This document shows, in pieces, positions 43,884 through 55,440 of a DNA stretch of 64,000 bases. The position numbers were made by a program, and so were the translations under genes. The stretch spans positions 124,001-188,000 of the forward strand of contig CAXKVV010002148.1 of NCBI GenBank assembly GCA_964058805.1, written 5' to 3'. Position 1 is the first letter of the stretch, and the number at the start of each line of letters is the position of its first letter. Source of the stretch: Schoenoplectus triqueter (lineage: Eukaryota; Streptophyta; Magnoliopsida; Poales; Cyperaceae). The notes under the pieces are model-generated. The model was not told where the DNA came from and did not search any database. It worked only from the letters and a program-made list of their open reading frames with translations.

Positions 43884-45751
43884 ATATGCGGGCCGGAATC
43901 CGCTGCTGAGGCGATCTCTCTTTTCAAATCCAGGATCAAATCTCGGAGGTACCTACATTCTCGCAATTTCCCATTTTGATTTCATCCGCTTCCATTCCAT
44001 TCAGCCTAGTTAATTTTGTAGACTCACCGATGGGACTCTGGATGTACTCGATTCGATCCTTGCATCAAGAGATGTTCCGTTGATTCTTGAAATGAGATCC
44101 AAATTGCAAGATTTCATACGATTTGAGGCAGTAATGGCCCTGCGTGAGGTTAAACAGAAACCAGCATCAGCTGAGGAGAAGCTCTGTGTAGTTCAGTTCT
44201 TCCTCAGCGCATTTGCTTCGATTGGTGACGTGGAGGTGTAATACTGCTTATAGTTACTACCAATCTGTTCCTGTAGTCATTGATATACTGTACTAGATAA
44301 TAATTATTTCTTGCTCTAAATAGTTATAGGCTTCCGGGTACATACAAACACTCAGCTCATGTGGCATATATATTTAAATCGTTTACATCCTCATGTATGC
44401 AAAATTGTGCATGAATATTACAGTTTTCCATTTGGAGTTGATATCAACCTACTCTCTTTATTACCACACATACAGGTTGATTGGCATTCATACAGCATTT
44501 ACTCCTCAGATTTTACTTTCAAAAGTACAATATTTGGATTTTGTAATGTGTACTATTTTTATGGGATTTAGTACCAGTATAAGCAAGTATGGGCTGTAAG
44601 GTACAGAAGTATAAGTTCCAGCTCAAAATCTCTTTGCTATTTTGTTTTTGTTTTCTTTCTTATCTTAGTTATTTATCAAGTTGAAGTGCACAATTCAAGA
44701 TATTAAATTCTAGAAAGTATTTCATAGGTTAAGATCTGTTTATATTCCTTCCCTTTAGTTGCTGACATGAGAAAAGAAATGCAAAATTCTTGTTGCTAGA
44801 GTTGCTTGGCTCTGAAGTATGATGCATTAGTTCTTCGAGAATCAAAAAGTATTGAAGAAAAGGAGCTGGGAGTTGCATACCAGGAATGGGTTACTTTTGC
44901 AAAGGATTCACTTGACAATGGATTTTACTCTATTGCTGAAAAGGTTGGCAAATTTCTATACTTTTTGTTTTCTTATGTACCCTAAACACAAAACCAGGAC
45001 ACTCCTGTGTCAAAGGCTGCTACCATAACAAAATATGATCCATAATATCTACAAACTTCTCATGGATCATGAATCCAATTTCTTTAAAAAGACTAGCTAA
45101 AAATAAAAGAAACATTTTTTTCCTCAGTTTCAGAATATGGGGGAGAGATCTATAGGGTAATTTGGGTATTATTTTGAAGAAAAAGAAAGAAGAGTGTATT
45201 TACCCTAATTTAGAAAAAAGAAGGCATGGATTTTCTTGTACAGAGAAGTTTATATAATATTATTGGTTTTAAGGGCATGCATGGAAATTTCTCTCTTTAT
45301 TGCTGCAAAAAGGTTGTATTGTAATCATGTTTTGTATTAATTTACAAGTTTGCAAGTAAACATTTTCTGTCACTGCTAAAATTGAAGGGATTTGGCAATG
45401 CCTTAAAATGCATTCAATCTGGTATCACCTCAGGGGTCGGTACTGGCATCACCTCAGGGGTAGGTACTGGCCCAAAGTGCAATGATGTAAATGACATCAA
45501 AAGGCTTCGAGAATTTGCCTCATAACTAGCTTCATCACATTCAGGTATCAGTTTCATTGACCATGGTCTAACTATGTTGTTGGTTCTAGTACAATTAAAT
45601 TAACTGGGAAATAATATGCTAAGCAGTTACATTGCAATGCTTGCATTCAGTTCAAACACAGTCAAGCCAATACATGAAGAGAAAAGCTGACAGAGTAGAG
45701 GCCAAATGGGGTCTCCAATTAGTAAAACCAAAGCATGTAGGAAACAAGTAA
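43884..45751 (+). pseudogene. DFO-like (meiotic double-strand break formation) gene, five exons, apparently damaged
   Basis: Exon model: 43884-43948, 44022-44235, 44800-44943, 45388-45544, 45651-45751, all with GT/AG junctions and matching phases. Readable parts are AISLFKSRIKSRR; TLDVLDSILASRDVPL; KLCVVQFFLSAFASIGDVE; SCLALKYDALVLRE; AYQEWVTFAKDSLDNGFYS; FGNALKCIQS; IKRLREFAS; SSQYMKRKADRVEAKW. The pattern resembles the plant-specific DFO protein needed for meiotic DNA breaks in Arabidopsis, from memory of the family. Oddities: no in-frame ATG (codon 43884-43886 is ATA, with a TGA upstream near 43796), an in-frame TAA at 45523-45525 inside exon 4, and a 24-bp tandem duplication in exon 4. 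If exon 4 were terminal, that TAA would be the stop, giving about 186 residues. A copia element sits about 95 bp upstream. Confidence 0.55.
45421..45468 (+). repeat. 24-bp tandem duplication in DFO-like exon 4
   Basis: Two adjacent 24-bp units (45421-45444, 45445-45468) with two differences, encoding GITSGVGT twice without shifting the frame. Confidence 0.9.
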
Positions 45752-47110
45752 CATATTAAAGGGTTGGGTTGGATTCTATTTCAGATCAGATGAAATCCAA
45801 AGAGAACTGGATTATTCCTATTGCGTCAATTGACGCAGAAGGGTCTATTGATGTTGCGTTACAATGTCACGAGCCACGAGGGCAAAAGGCCCAAGAGAAT
45901 ACTGGGCCGCTGGACAAAGTTCATAGCAAGCGATACAAGGCCCTATATTTTATGAATTAATTTGACCAAACTTAAGTTGTTAAATTGGAACGTTAGGGAT
46001 TGGAATTTGGGAGACCCAACAAAATGTATTGTCGTAAACTATCATTTTCTTTTCCTATTTATTATTATTTCATAAAACAAAAACAAAAAATAGTAGTATT
46101 AGAGGAGGAAAATGCATAGAGAAGCACACCATGGGCACGTGGAATGTTTCTTCTAACAAGCATATATTCAAACTGGGTTGGATTAACTTTCTCTGTTTCT
46201 CACTCACTACATTCATTCAACATTTTGATGGTTGAATTGATTGTCATTATATATATATGTATATATATAGCTTCAAAATTTGCCCAAGTATTTGACTATC
46301 AATGCTCACCGTCACATAATTGATAATTCAAACTAGGTTTGGGAGGTTTGTAATTTGAAACAGACGAGGCTTGTTTGTTTGTTTGTTGATCCCTTCACTT
46401 CCAAGTTAGAGCGAGAAAATTGTAGAGAGAGAAAGAGAAAGAGAAGAAGTAAACTTAGAACGTGCATGCAAGCTAGTCGGCACCTAAAATTTAAATAAAG
46501 GACTAGCAATTAACAAGCTAATCCAGATTTTCTGAATCCTGAGTAAGCTACATTGTTTTATTTGTCAACAGGGAATTAATTAAAGGCCTTCATGTGCCAT
46601 ATGGCAGAGACACACCACATAGTTGCTTACATTTATCCTGGCATTAAAAATCTGAAGATTTAGAAAGACAGTGAGGAGAGCGCCTTGAGACCAGAGCTGC
46701 ACTTCTTCCACATGATGACATGACATTTGTCAATGGCGGTGCGACATGTGACGACAAAAATTGGTGGGTCCCATCTGTCAGTTAAACGGTTTGATTGAAC
46801 TTTGTTTTGATTTTGTTTTTCGTTTACTGGCCAAGGGCCAAGGCCAAGCCGGTGGAAGCGCGTACACGTGTCATGGTACTATTGGCGATGTGATCACATC
46901 TTCTCCAGTTAAACACGTGTGCTGGATATACCCAATCTTCCTCTTTATGAATCAGAATCACTGTTTGCAATTTAATTCATAGCTGGAAGCCTGGAAATCG
47001 CTATATTCTTGTCATGTGCGTAGGACTCGAGAGTTGTTTTTACATGCCATATGATTACGCTAGCATCACATTAACAAAAACAAATATCACGAAATTGATA
47101 TAATAATATA
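45752..47110. other. Intergenic DNA between DFO-like and LBD genes
   Basis: No gene recognised. A 63-codon frame at 45769-45960 overlaps the presumed 3'UTR of the DFO-like gene and has no domain. AT dinucleotide run near 46250-46270. Confidence 0.5.
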
Positions 47111-47917
47111 ATAATCTTCACATGCATCATGCATGCATCTTGTTCATCCGTTTCCAGATCAAGCAATTAATTTTTAATTTATATATATCCAATATGATTG
47201 AAGGATTATTCTTAAAAAATACCTCACATTATTGTTAATCCTATGGAGTTAAATGCCATGCCATGCCATGCCTAGGTAGTTCAGCCAAGACCTATATATG
47301 CTCCCATTTCCTGATTTTGATAGGGGAACACCATAATATGAACTATCTATAAAACATGAATTATAACTCATTTAAATTAATAAATATTATACTTTTGGTA
47401 TATATCAATGTTTGTTTCTACATATAATAATCTTCACATGCATGCATCTTTTTCATCCGTTTCCAGATCAAGCAATTAATTTTTAATTTATATATATCCA
47501 ATATGATTGAAGGATTCTTAATTAAACCTATATATGCTCCCATTTCCCTCATCTCTGAGGCCGGCATAGGCAGCAAGAGAAGAAAATTTATTAGGGTAAT
47601 AGCTCCGTACATTCTCAAACTTTTTATTTGTGATTAATTGATTTCTGAATTTTTAATTTTAACAAATATCCTCGTGGACTACTAAATCTGTAATAAATTA
47701 TCCGATAGTTATTTAACTTATAATAATTTATTTTTAATTGTAAAATCATAAAAATAACTTTGTATGCTTATACCATTAAAGATTTAATATTTAATTTTAT
47801 ATACTTTTAATTTATCATTTTTAAGAACACCACAATATGAACGATCTATAAAACATGAATTATAACTCATTTAAATTAATAAAGGTATATATCAATGTTT
47901 GTTTCTACATATATAAC
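47111..47917. repeat. Interleaved duplicated blocks (A-B-A'-B')
   Basis: Block A (about 47111-47312, with TTCATCCGTTTCCAGATCAA and CCTATATATGCTCCCATTTC) recurs at about 47425-47548. Block B (about 47329-47428, with AAAACATGAATTATAACTCA) recurs at about 47826-47917. The order A-B-A'-B' is that of a tandem duplication followed by local loss. It lies 2-3 kb upstream of the LBD gene. Confidence 0.8.
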
Positions 47918-47975
47918 ATTTTCCTTTAAAGATATAGACAAGCTTTTGCTCAAGTTGAACTCGATCCTTGGTGCA

Positions 47976-48210
47976 GTTCTAATTGAACTCATTTCATTAA
48001 AAATTGTGGCTATAACTATATATAATTCACTATGAACGTACACATGTATTGGGACAGTTATATCATGCACACTACTAGAATTTACTATATCAGTATATGC
48101 ATATCATTATCTTGTGGGTACTTTTATATTCATGCTATTAAAATTTATATACACGCTGATACAATAAATTTTAGTAGTAATACTTTGGATCTAGGAGTTC
48201 AATTAGAACA
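47976..48210. repeat. Nested inverted repeats, possible small CACTA-type MITE
   Basis: Outer arms GTTCTAATTGAACTC (47976-47990) and its perfect complement at 48196-48210. Inside, CACTACTAGAATTTAC at about 48070 pairs with GTAAATTTT-like TAAATTTTAGTAGTA ending about 48180. The CACTA-like start suggests a miniature CACTA derivative, but no matching 3-bp target duplication was found. Confidence 0.5.
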
Positions 48211-48974
48211 ACCGAACGTATGACTCATAAAAATTGAATATAATTTTATCAATTTTTAGAACATAACACATTACTATCATTTTTAAAATGCGGGATAGAC
48301 AAATTAATGAAAGGGAAAAATAATAAGAAATTCATTATATAGACAGCAATCAATTATTGGCATGTACGTGCCTACCTAAATTTTCTTCCTTCTTTGCGAA
48401 ACTAAAACATGTTTCACACTTATAAGCTATGGTGTGCTTAATTATTAAGCAACGACCATATATATTCATTATTAAGTAATTCATGTCTGTGATAAATTCC
48501 TTAATTGTGTGTATACAAGCTGTCACTGCAAGAGCACAGTACATCTTCAACTTGGATCGATTTGTCAATGATACCGCAATGGCAGTAAAAAAAAATTAAT
48601 TAATTAATTAAATAATAGTTAGGAGGGCTAGTGAAACGAGAATATTTAAGTATATTTTTATACATAGTCAAAAGAACTCTCTCATGAGTTCACTTGAATC
48701 CATGCTTATATAACTGCAGAGGTTATAAACAACTTTTATTCAAAATTAACTGATATTTAAACCAAGTCGTACTAGGAAAAAAAGAATTCTACACTCTCTT
48801 CTCGATAGTCGATATAAGTTTGACTCGTTAAATGAACTGATATTTGGGTCGGCTCCCTTATTAAATTAACGAATCTGAAACTAATATTTTTGGCTCGTTA
48901 AATGAATGATCTGATCTAAGTTTAATCTAACTAAGCTTGATTTGCCTTGTTTACATTCTATTGGATTTTTAAAT
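48211..48974. other. AT-rich intergenic DNA, nothing recognised
   Basis: No gene, RNA or terminal repeat identified. A short (AATT)n run occurs at 48593-48612. Confidence 0.5.
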
Positions 48975-49765
48975 GGGATAATTTGCACATTTTTTTTGGT
49001 AAATAAAATTAAAATATAGGAAAATGGTAAGAGAAACCTTTTTTTTGCGCGCTGCTAGGCTGAACCGAGTTCAAAACTAGGTTTCAGGTATTAGGATCAA
49101 ATTTTAAACTCGGTCTCAGATAATTTTTTTACAGTTGTCTGTATATCTGCAGGTCATGAATACTGATTGTCTCATCGACAGAAAATGTACACGTGACATA
49201 AATATCATAACCCACGCTGTTGAAGTATTTAGAATTTAACATCTGTGATACATGTTGATCAGTAATATTATCGTCTCTACAATATGAACGATAAACCCTA
49301 CTGTTAGTGTATTTTAATTTTATAGTAAAAAAATAATAGTCCAAATAGGAATAAAAACATACAATATTGATAAAAAAAGAGTGATAAATACGAACCTGGA
49401 GTGGATATGTTGAAAGACACATTTTCAGTTCGAAACTCTTACAACAGTAACAATGACGATTTTGAAGAAATAACTGAAAAAAGATGAAGGAGAAGACTGC
49501 TGAGTGTATGGTATTATATAAATAAATTATCTGAGACTGAGTTTTAAACTAGGTTCATGCTTTCTGCTGCTTTTTAATAGAAATATATAGACAATTGTAA
49601 AAAGAATTACCTGAGATTGAGTTTGAAATTTGATCCCGATACCTGAGATTGAGTTTCAAACTCAGTCCAAACTAATAGCACATAAAAAAGAGTTCCTCTT
49701 ATCATTTCTCTATTTTTTTTTATTTATCAAAAAAATTTGAATAATTTGTATGACTTATAAAGCAA
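48975..49765. mobile_element. Foldback element with ~170-bp inverted repeats
   Basis: The left arm (about 48985-49145) and right arm (about 49575-49755) are imperfect inverted copies. Shared blocks in the same reading are GGTAAATAAA, TCAGGTAT(T/C)(A/G)GGATCAAATTT, AAACTC(G/A)(G/A)TCTCAG and ACA(G/A)TTGTCT. A further partial copy of the arm (TGAGACTGAGTTTTAAACTA) lies inside, at about 49530. Arm length suggests a Mutator-like or foldback MITE. No target duplication was fixed and there is no coding region. Confidence 0.65.
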
Positions 49766-50004
49766 TAAATTGAAACTTAAATGTGAATCTTGACGTGATT
49801 GAATGGTAAATTAATTTATCCATCAAATAATTTTTTTGATTGGATGCTGATCGGATATACTCGGCTCCCATCTCAGAAAGGACAAGTAGATGGAATTTAA
49901 AAAATGTTAATGATAGTTTCCAAAATTTAAAAAGATGACATTCTGGTTATTATTAATTATTTGTTAAGTGAAGGCACCAACCGCCTCACTTCCTCTGTAG
50001 TCTG

Positions 50005-50014
50005 TATATATAAA
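50005..50014 (+). promoter_or_regulatory. TATA box of the LBD gene
   Basis: TATATAAATA lies 86-95 bp upstream of the ATG, followed by a CT-rich leader (about 50030-50060) typical of plant transcription start regions. It implies a start near 50035-50045. Confidence 0.65.
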
Positions 50015-50099
50015 TAAACAAAGCGTCACATCTTCTCTTCCCCTTTCTCCTTCTTTCCTTGACACAAAATTAATAAAGAGAGAAACTAAGAGGCAAAGA

Positions 50100-50946
50100 A
50101 TGGGAGGAAATTTACCATGCGCCTCGTGCAAACTTCTGAGGAGGAGGTGCGCAAAGGAATGCATCTTCGCTCCATATTTCCCCCCAGAGGATCCCCACAA
50201 GTTCGCCGTTGTGCATAAGGTCTTTGGGGCTAGCAATGTTAGCAAGATGCTCCAAGTATGTACCTATATACTCTCTCTCTCTCTCTCTCTCTCTAACACA
50301 CGAACAGAGCATATAAACACATGCATGTTATATCTGAAGTGCATTAAGGGGCTGTTTTTCCTCGAAATATCACATAACAATGTTAAAAAAGTTAAATATC
50401 AAAATTTAGTGGTAACTTTGTATTAGCATCTCTGTTGCTTCATACTTAATTATAATTTTGACCTTATTTTTATGTTTATAGAAAAAAAAATGCTTCATCT
50501 TTATAAATCACTATCAAATATAATCTCCTGTTCCTAATTATATATCTTGGAAAATTAATATATAGGATTTGCCGGTTCACCAAAGGGTCGATGCTGTTAG
50601 TAGTCTCGTCTATGAAGCAAATGCGCGGATTAGGGATCCGGTATATGGTTGTGTTGGAGCCATATCATACTTGCAACACCAGGTTTCCCAGCTACAGATG
50701 CAACTCGCGGTGGCGCAAGCGGAGATACTTTTCATGCAGATGCAAAATCAGGATTCACCACCAACATCATCCTCGCTGGTGTTGGTGCAGAAGCAATCAG
50801 TTGATGAGAAATCATTTCTTTTGCAAAATGGATTTGGTGGCAATTTTGTTCCTCAAGTATTGAATAATGTGAATTCGTTCCCCTCTGGTAATGTGCTGTT
50901 CCCACCACAAGAGCAGCCACTAAAGAGAGAATCTCTTTGGACGTGA
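50100..50946 (+). CDS. LBD12: LOB-domain transcription factor, LBD12-like (class I)
   Basis: Two exons, 50100-50255 and 50566-50946, joined LQ/DLPVHQR, giving 178 residues. Exon 1 has the zinc-finger-like CX2CX6CX3C motif (CASCKLLRRRCAKEC, residues 7-21) and the GAS block (FAVVHKVFGASNVSKML). Exon 2 has the DP/R-containing PVHQR...RDPVYGCVGAISYL and a leucine-zipper-like LX6LX3LX6L helix (LQHQVSQLQMQLAVAQAEIL), which mark class I LBD DNA-binding proteins and their dimerisation. The Gln- and Asn-containing tail (about residues 120-178) is the variable regulatory end. The start is fixed by the leader, the TATA box and the family's MGG... N-terminus. LBD12/ASL5 and its relatives act in the nucleus in organ boundary and vascular or meristem development. 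The gene looks intact. The exact member (LBD12 versus LBD1, 3, 4 or 11) needs a tree. Confidence 0.95.
50272..50294 (+). repeat. (CT)n microsatellite in LBD intron
   Basis: About eleven CT units near the 5' splice site of the LBD intron (intron 50256-50565, GTATGT...TATATAG). Confidence 0.9.
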
Positions 50947-51234
50947 ATGGATGAAAAAAAAGTAGTGAAATTTCAAGTTTCACTTACTTTTTTTTTATAT
51001 ATAATTTCCTTGCTTCTCATCCTCTTGTTCGCCCCTTTGTCCTTTGTTTTTTTTTAAGTTCAAACATGTCTGCCTTTTGGATAAGAGATAAAGAGGAGAA
51101 AGAAGCAGGGATTCTCGTTTATTGAATAAATAACTTGAAATATCATAAAGTTCCAATAAATAAAATATATAGATGCTTAATTTATTTCATGGTCTTTGGT
51201 TTTCTTTCGTTTGCCACCGAGATAACAAGACGCA

Positions 51235-51610
51235 CAGGGGCGGACATAGCTATCGCCAGGAGGGGTCAGTTGACCCCTCTGGATTTTGAAAAATAGTGTT
51301 TTTAGATTAATATTTTGTTAATCTGACCCCCCTGGATTATCTGATTATTTTTCATTGAGAAAAAATATTTAATATCACGGATAATGAAAAAATTATGTAA
51401 AATTTTTAAAATATAAAGTCTTGTAGAATAAATTTTTTTTATTGCTATGATTATTTATTATTTTTATTTTTATTATTTATTATTTTTAATATATAAAGAT
51501 ATTATTTTAATATTTTTATTTAGTACCCGATTAGTTAATGGATTTAAATCCGATAAGCTACTGAATCCGATTATTGACCTCCCCTGATCAAAATCCTGCA
51601 TCCGCCCGTG
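51235..51610. mobile_element. hAT-type MITE with 8-bp TSD
   Basis: Ends CAGGGGCGGA and (reverse complement) CACGGGCGGA, flanked by the perfect 8-bp duplication AAGACGCA (51227-51234 and 51611-51618). An 8-bp target site marks the hAT superfamily. The interior (TTTAGTACCCGATTAGTTAA) is shared with 56017-56448. Non-coding. It sits about 290 bp downstream of the LBD stop codon. Confidence 0.92.
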
Positions 51611-51618
51611 AAGACGCA

Positions 51619-53474
51619 TATAAGTGCAAAGTACATGGTCCTAATTTTTTTTACTTCTTTGGTCAATCAAGCAGTTCCTCAGAAAGGTATTTAAATAATT
51701 ACAATTAATTTGATAATATGTAGTTCCGGAGTTGAAAATGGTCATGTGATACATATTGATACAAGGATCGTAATTTGGGATAACTAGTAGATCTAGTTGT
51801 CTTTTAGATAATGCAAATTTTATAGTGAAATATTAATAATAATTTTGTAATGCAAAAATAGTAATTTATGAAAATAAATACCGCACAATTTAAGAAATAG
51901 TCTTTAATGGAAGTCCGTGAGTTATAAACTTAAATGGACAATTATGAAATTTAAGAATTTGACTCTCATCTTTTTGATCTCACAAATTTTTTTTTTTTGA
52001 TAATTTCTCTCTAAAAAAACACGCTGAAGCGTAAAATAAATGTGAATTATTTTTTAACATTTTACGGACTGCGTTATTGCTTTTCAAAGAAATTAAGCGA
52101 ATAAGATTAGCGCATTTCAGTTGCACACTCTCATCTCAAATGAAAATCGACTGTTTTTTTTTTCTTTTAATATTAGAACGATTTCACTCATGTTTCAGTT
52201 GTTAGTGGACTACTGGGCCTCTATTATTTCACTGGGCCCAGTCTGGCTCTCTATTTTTTAACATTTTCTGGTTCAATGATATACGCTTTACAAACTTCTT
52301 TTCTATATACTAATTCAACTTGTCTTTACAATATTAAAAAATGTTATATAATTAAAAAATATTAAAAAATGTTATATAATTAACTTGTCTTTACAATACA
52401 ATAACTCGTCGCAAAAAAATAAAAACAAAAAAAAATCCAAAAACTTAACATGTAAGTTTCATCTATATTCCTCAATATTTAATAGCGGCTCAATTAAATT
52501 GAAACATAAGTTTGATTAATTATACTCATCCAACAATTTAATATAATTTATCCTGATTTCTTATAAAAAATTTTGAGGTCATGATATAAGTATAGATATA
52601 GAATAACAAAATAACTATAACCGCAAGAAAATAAGAAAACATGATCACTCATCCCATTATAATCGCCAAAACAGAGCAACTTATTTTGAGTTCAAATTAA
52701 GAGAGAGCTTACACAAATGTAATGGTGTTTGCACTATCTAAAAGTCATTTGTGAAATTTCAGAAATCAAGGGTTTACTTGCAAAAATTTTGGAAACTAGT
52801 CAACTAAACAATATTTTAGTTACAATTATTGAGTCTAAATGATCAACCAGATGGTGATTTGGTTATAATTTCTCCCAAATGGAATCTATGTCTAAACAAG
52901 TCATATGAAATCTATCATCTATGATTAAACAAGAAAGTGAGGGTGGTGGTATAGATGACCATCACTTAATTCTTGCACGTTTGTCATGGAATGTGATGAT
53001 TTGCAAGAGTTGATGAATGATCAGTAAAAAATAAGTCACCTAATTCTCTCTTACTGTGAAGAATGAGAAGGGTCAAGTGAATTCAGCAACAAATTTACTA
53101 TACAGTTGCAAATTGAAAGAAAAGTTAGAGTAATTTGGTTAAATTTAGTGTGACTCGATTGAAGTTTGGAAATCGATAATAACTAATGTGAAATTACAGA
53201 AAACACCTTATACAATAAAAAAAACTTACATTAACGCTCATAGAACAAAGTATTTGTTCACTAATGAGACAAAGTATTAAAAAAATGAGTTAAGGTGGTT
53301 GACCGGTCTAAAAATAGATCTTAAATCTGAAACCCTAAATTCAAAATCCTAATTGTGAGAATGATATTTTTTTACAGATGAATCGCAATACTTTAATGTA
53401 TAAAATCAAAAGAAATACAATTGAATATTTGAAGAGAATTTTTGGAATGTGCCTTAGAAGATATGAGAAATAGG
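51619..53474. other. AT-rich intergenic DNA, nothing recognised
   Basis: No gene found. A short direct repeat (AATATTAAAAAATGTTATA twice, about 52328-52382) is the only structure noticed. Confidence 0.5.
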
Positions 53475-54597
53475 GGTGCACTGAAGTATAATTCATATAC
53501 TTAGCAATTAATTATTTTTTATTTCAGGAATCTACACCCTGCAATATCCTTGTTGAGATAGATGATAAACGATATCAGGCGGCAATCGAGAGAATTATTC
53601 CGACTGGACTCGCCGAGTATATGCACGGCTCTCCACTCTTACTCGATGAGGTCTGTGTTACTCCCGATGAGGTTAAAGATGGATTTCACCACATTTGTGT
53701 TCCGTCTCCGCTGCCAAATGGACCGGAGTGGCTCGGTGAACTTGTTGGGTTCTTTATCAAATGACCTATACACCTTATAGAGCTTTGTGAGGTATATTTT
53801 ATTTATCTCTACAAATTTAAAAATTTAAAAATTATTTGTTCACTAATATGTTTAAATGTAGGATAATACACCACAAAAATTTATGTCCAACAAGAAAAAA
53901 ACATTTGAGTCAGCCCTAATTTTAAAATCTCGTAGAGAGCCGTTTTTCGATGATAACACCTTACAACGTATTTCTAGATGTTCATTATTTCTGTATAAGG
54001 TGATCATGATGCAATCCATCAGTACGACTTATTTTTCTATCGCATTCTCGGAACTGTTCCGCTACGATGGTGATGCTTATGTATACGTGACGGATATCAT
54101 CGAGCTTTTTAAGGATGAATGACTCAATGTCTCGATTCTACAGATTTTCTGCATGTAAGAATAGAAGCATAATATTTCTTTTAGAATTTTAATAATTTGA
54201 GGAATAATTATTGTATATATTGTAGGGTTTTCCGCAATACGTGCAAGAGTTTCTTGACTGAGAACTGTAAATTTATCTATCCATATTTTTGTATGGAAAC
54301 ACAAGTTCAAAGTGATATCGAATGCACGGTCAATTATTTGGGACAATGCTTTGTTAAATGCGAGAATCCAAACTCCTACATGTTTCTTCCGTACATTGAA
54401 AAGTTAGAACTTCAAAACTTAATTAATTTGCTTATTTATCTATTGCTTAATCTCTCCATATTAATATGTATAAATTGTAAGGGGCATTGAATTCTTTTGA
54501 TTGTGCGGCTCAAACCCTCTGTTGTTTATGTCGTGGACTCATTGAATCGTGAAGATGAGACATATATTATCCAAGCAGCGTTAAATACGTAAGTTTT
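53475..54597 (+). mobile_element. Internal fragment of a CACTA element, second copy
   Basis: Collinear with the minus strand of 20880-21960: intron end before GAATCTACACCC, the domain with RYQAAIERIIP and DEVKDGFHHICVP, and the Ulp1-like part reading VRLKPSVVYVVDSLNREDET (about 54505-54560). No CACTA termini are present and it is joined abruptly to a copia fragment at about 54597. A TGA at 53762-53764 is shared with the other copy. Non-functional. Confidence 0.8.
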
Positions 54598-55163
54598 TCT
54601 TGATAAGAGGAGGTCTTTGACGGGGTACGTCTTTACCCTTGGTGAGTGTGCAATTAGTTGGAAGTCTCAACTTCAACCAACCGTTGCACTCTCAAGTACC
54701 AAAGCCGAATACATGACAATTACGGAGGCTATTAAAGAGGCTATTTGGCTCAAGACATTTGTTGGTGAGTTGTGTTCTTTTGTTGGCCCCATTGTGATGT
54801 TTTGTGATAATTTGCGGTTCATTTGATAAAAGATCGTATGCATCATGAGAGGACCAAACATATTGATATCCGTTACCACTTTGTGCAAGATGTAGACTCG
54901 GAAGGTAAGGTTCTTGTGAAGAAGATTGGTATGGAGAAGAACCCAGCGGACATGCTCATGAAACCTCTTCCAATTATGAAGTTCAAGCTTTGTAAGAATT
55001 CGGTGGCGATTTATTGCTAGTTTTATACTAGTTTGTTTCTACTTTATTTACTTTTGGTTCTAGCCTTGTGCTAGTTTGATGCTAGATTTTGCTAGTTGTA
55101 TTTTGTGTTAGTTTATGTTTATTATTAGTTTGATTTAGGCGCAATTTGTCTCAAAGTGGAGAT
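54598..55163 (+). pseudogene. Copia RNase H 3' fragment
   Basis: Reads [30 protein letters not shown] and CDN, then after a frame break near 54823 RMHHERTKHIDIRYHFV and NPADMLMKPLP. This is the RNase H end of a Tork/Tnt1-like copia pol. It lacks everything upstream. Confidence 0.85.
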
Positions 55164-55440
55164 TGTTATATTATGACCCAAATTATCTTTGGATCCAATG
55201 AGCCACATTTTATATCTATTATATGTAATAGACTCTAAGAGAAACAAAACGACAGAGATTCATTACCTTCCTCATTGTCTCTCTCACTCTTTGGCTCTTG
55301 CTCTTCTTGTTCATTTCCATTTCAAACTCTAGAAAACATAACAACAATCGTGATCCTATTTGAGCGTTGGATTATCCTCTTTGTGGCGCTCATTGTCCTC
55401 TTTAATCCCATTCCGCGCTACCACTTTTATTAACTACCAT
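55164..55440 (+). repeat. Probable 3' LTR of the copia fragment
   Basis: TGTTATATTATGACCC starts directly after a purine-rich CAAAGTGGAGAT tract. The end near 55440 is estimated; no clear CA terminus or target duplication was found. Confidence 0.5.
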
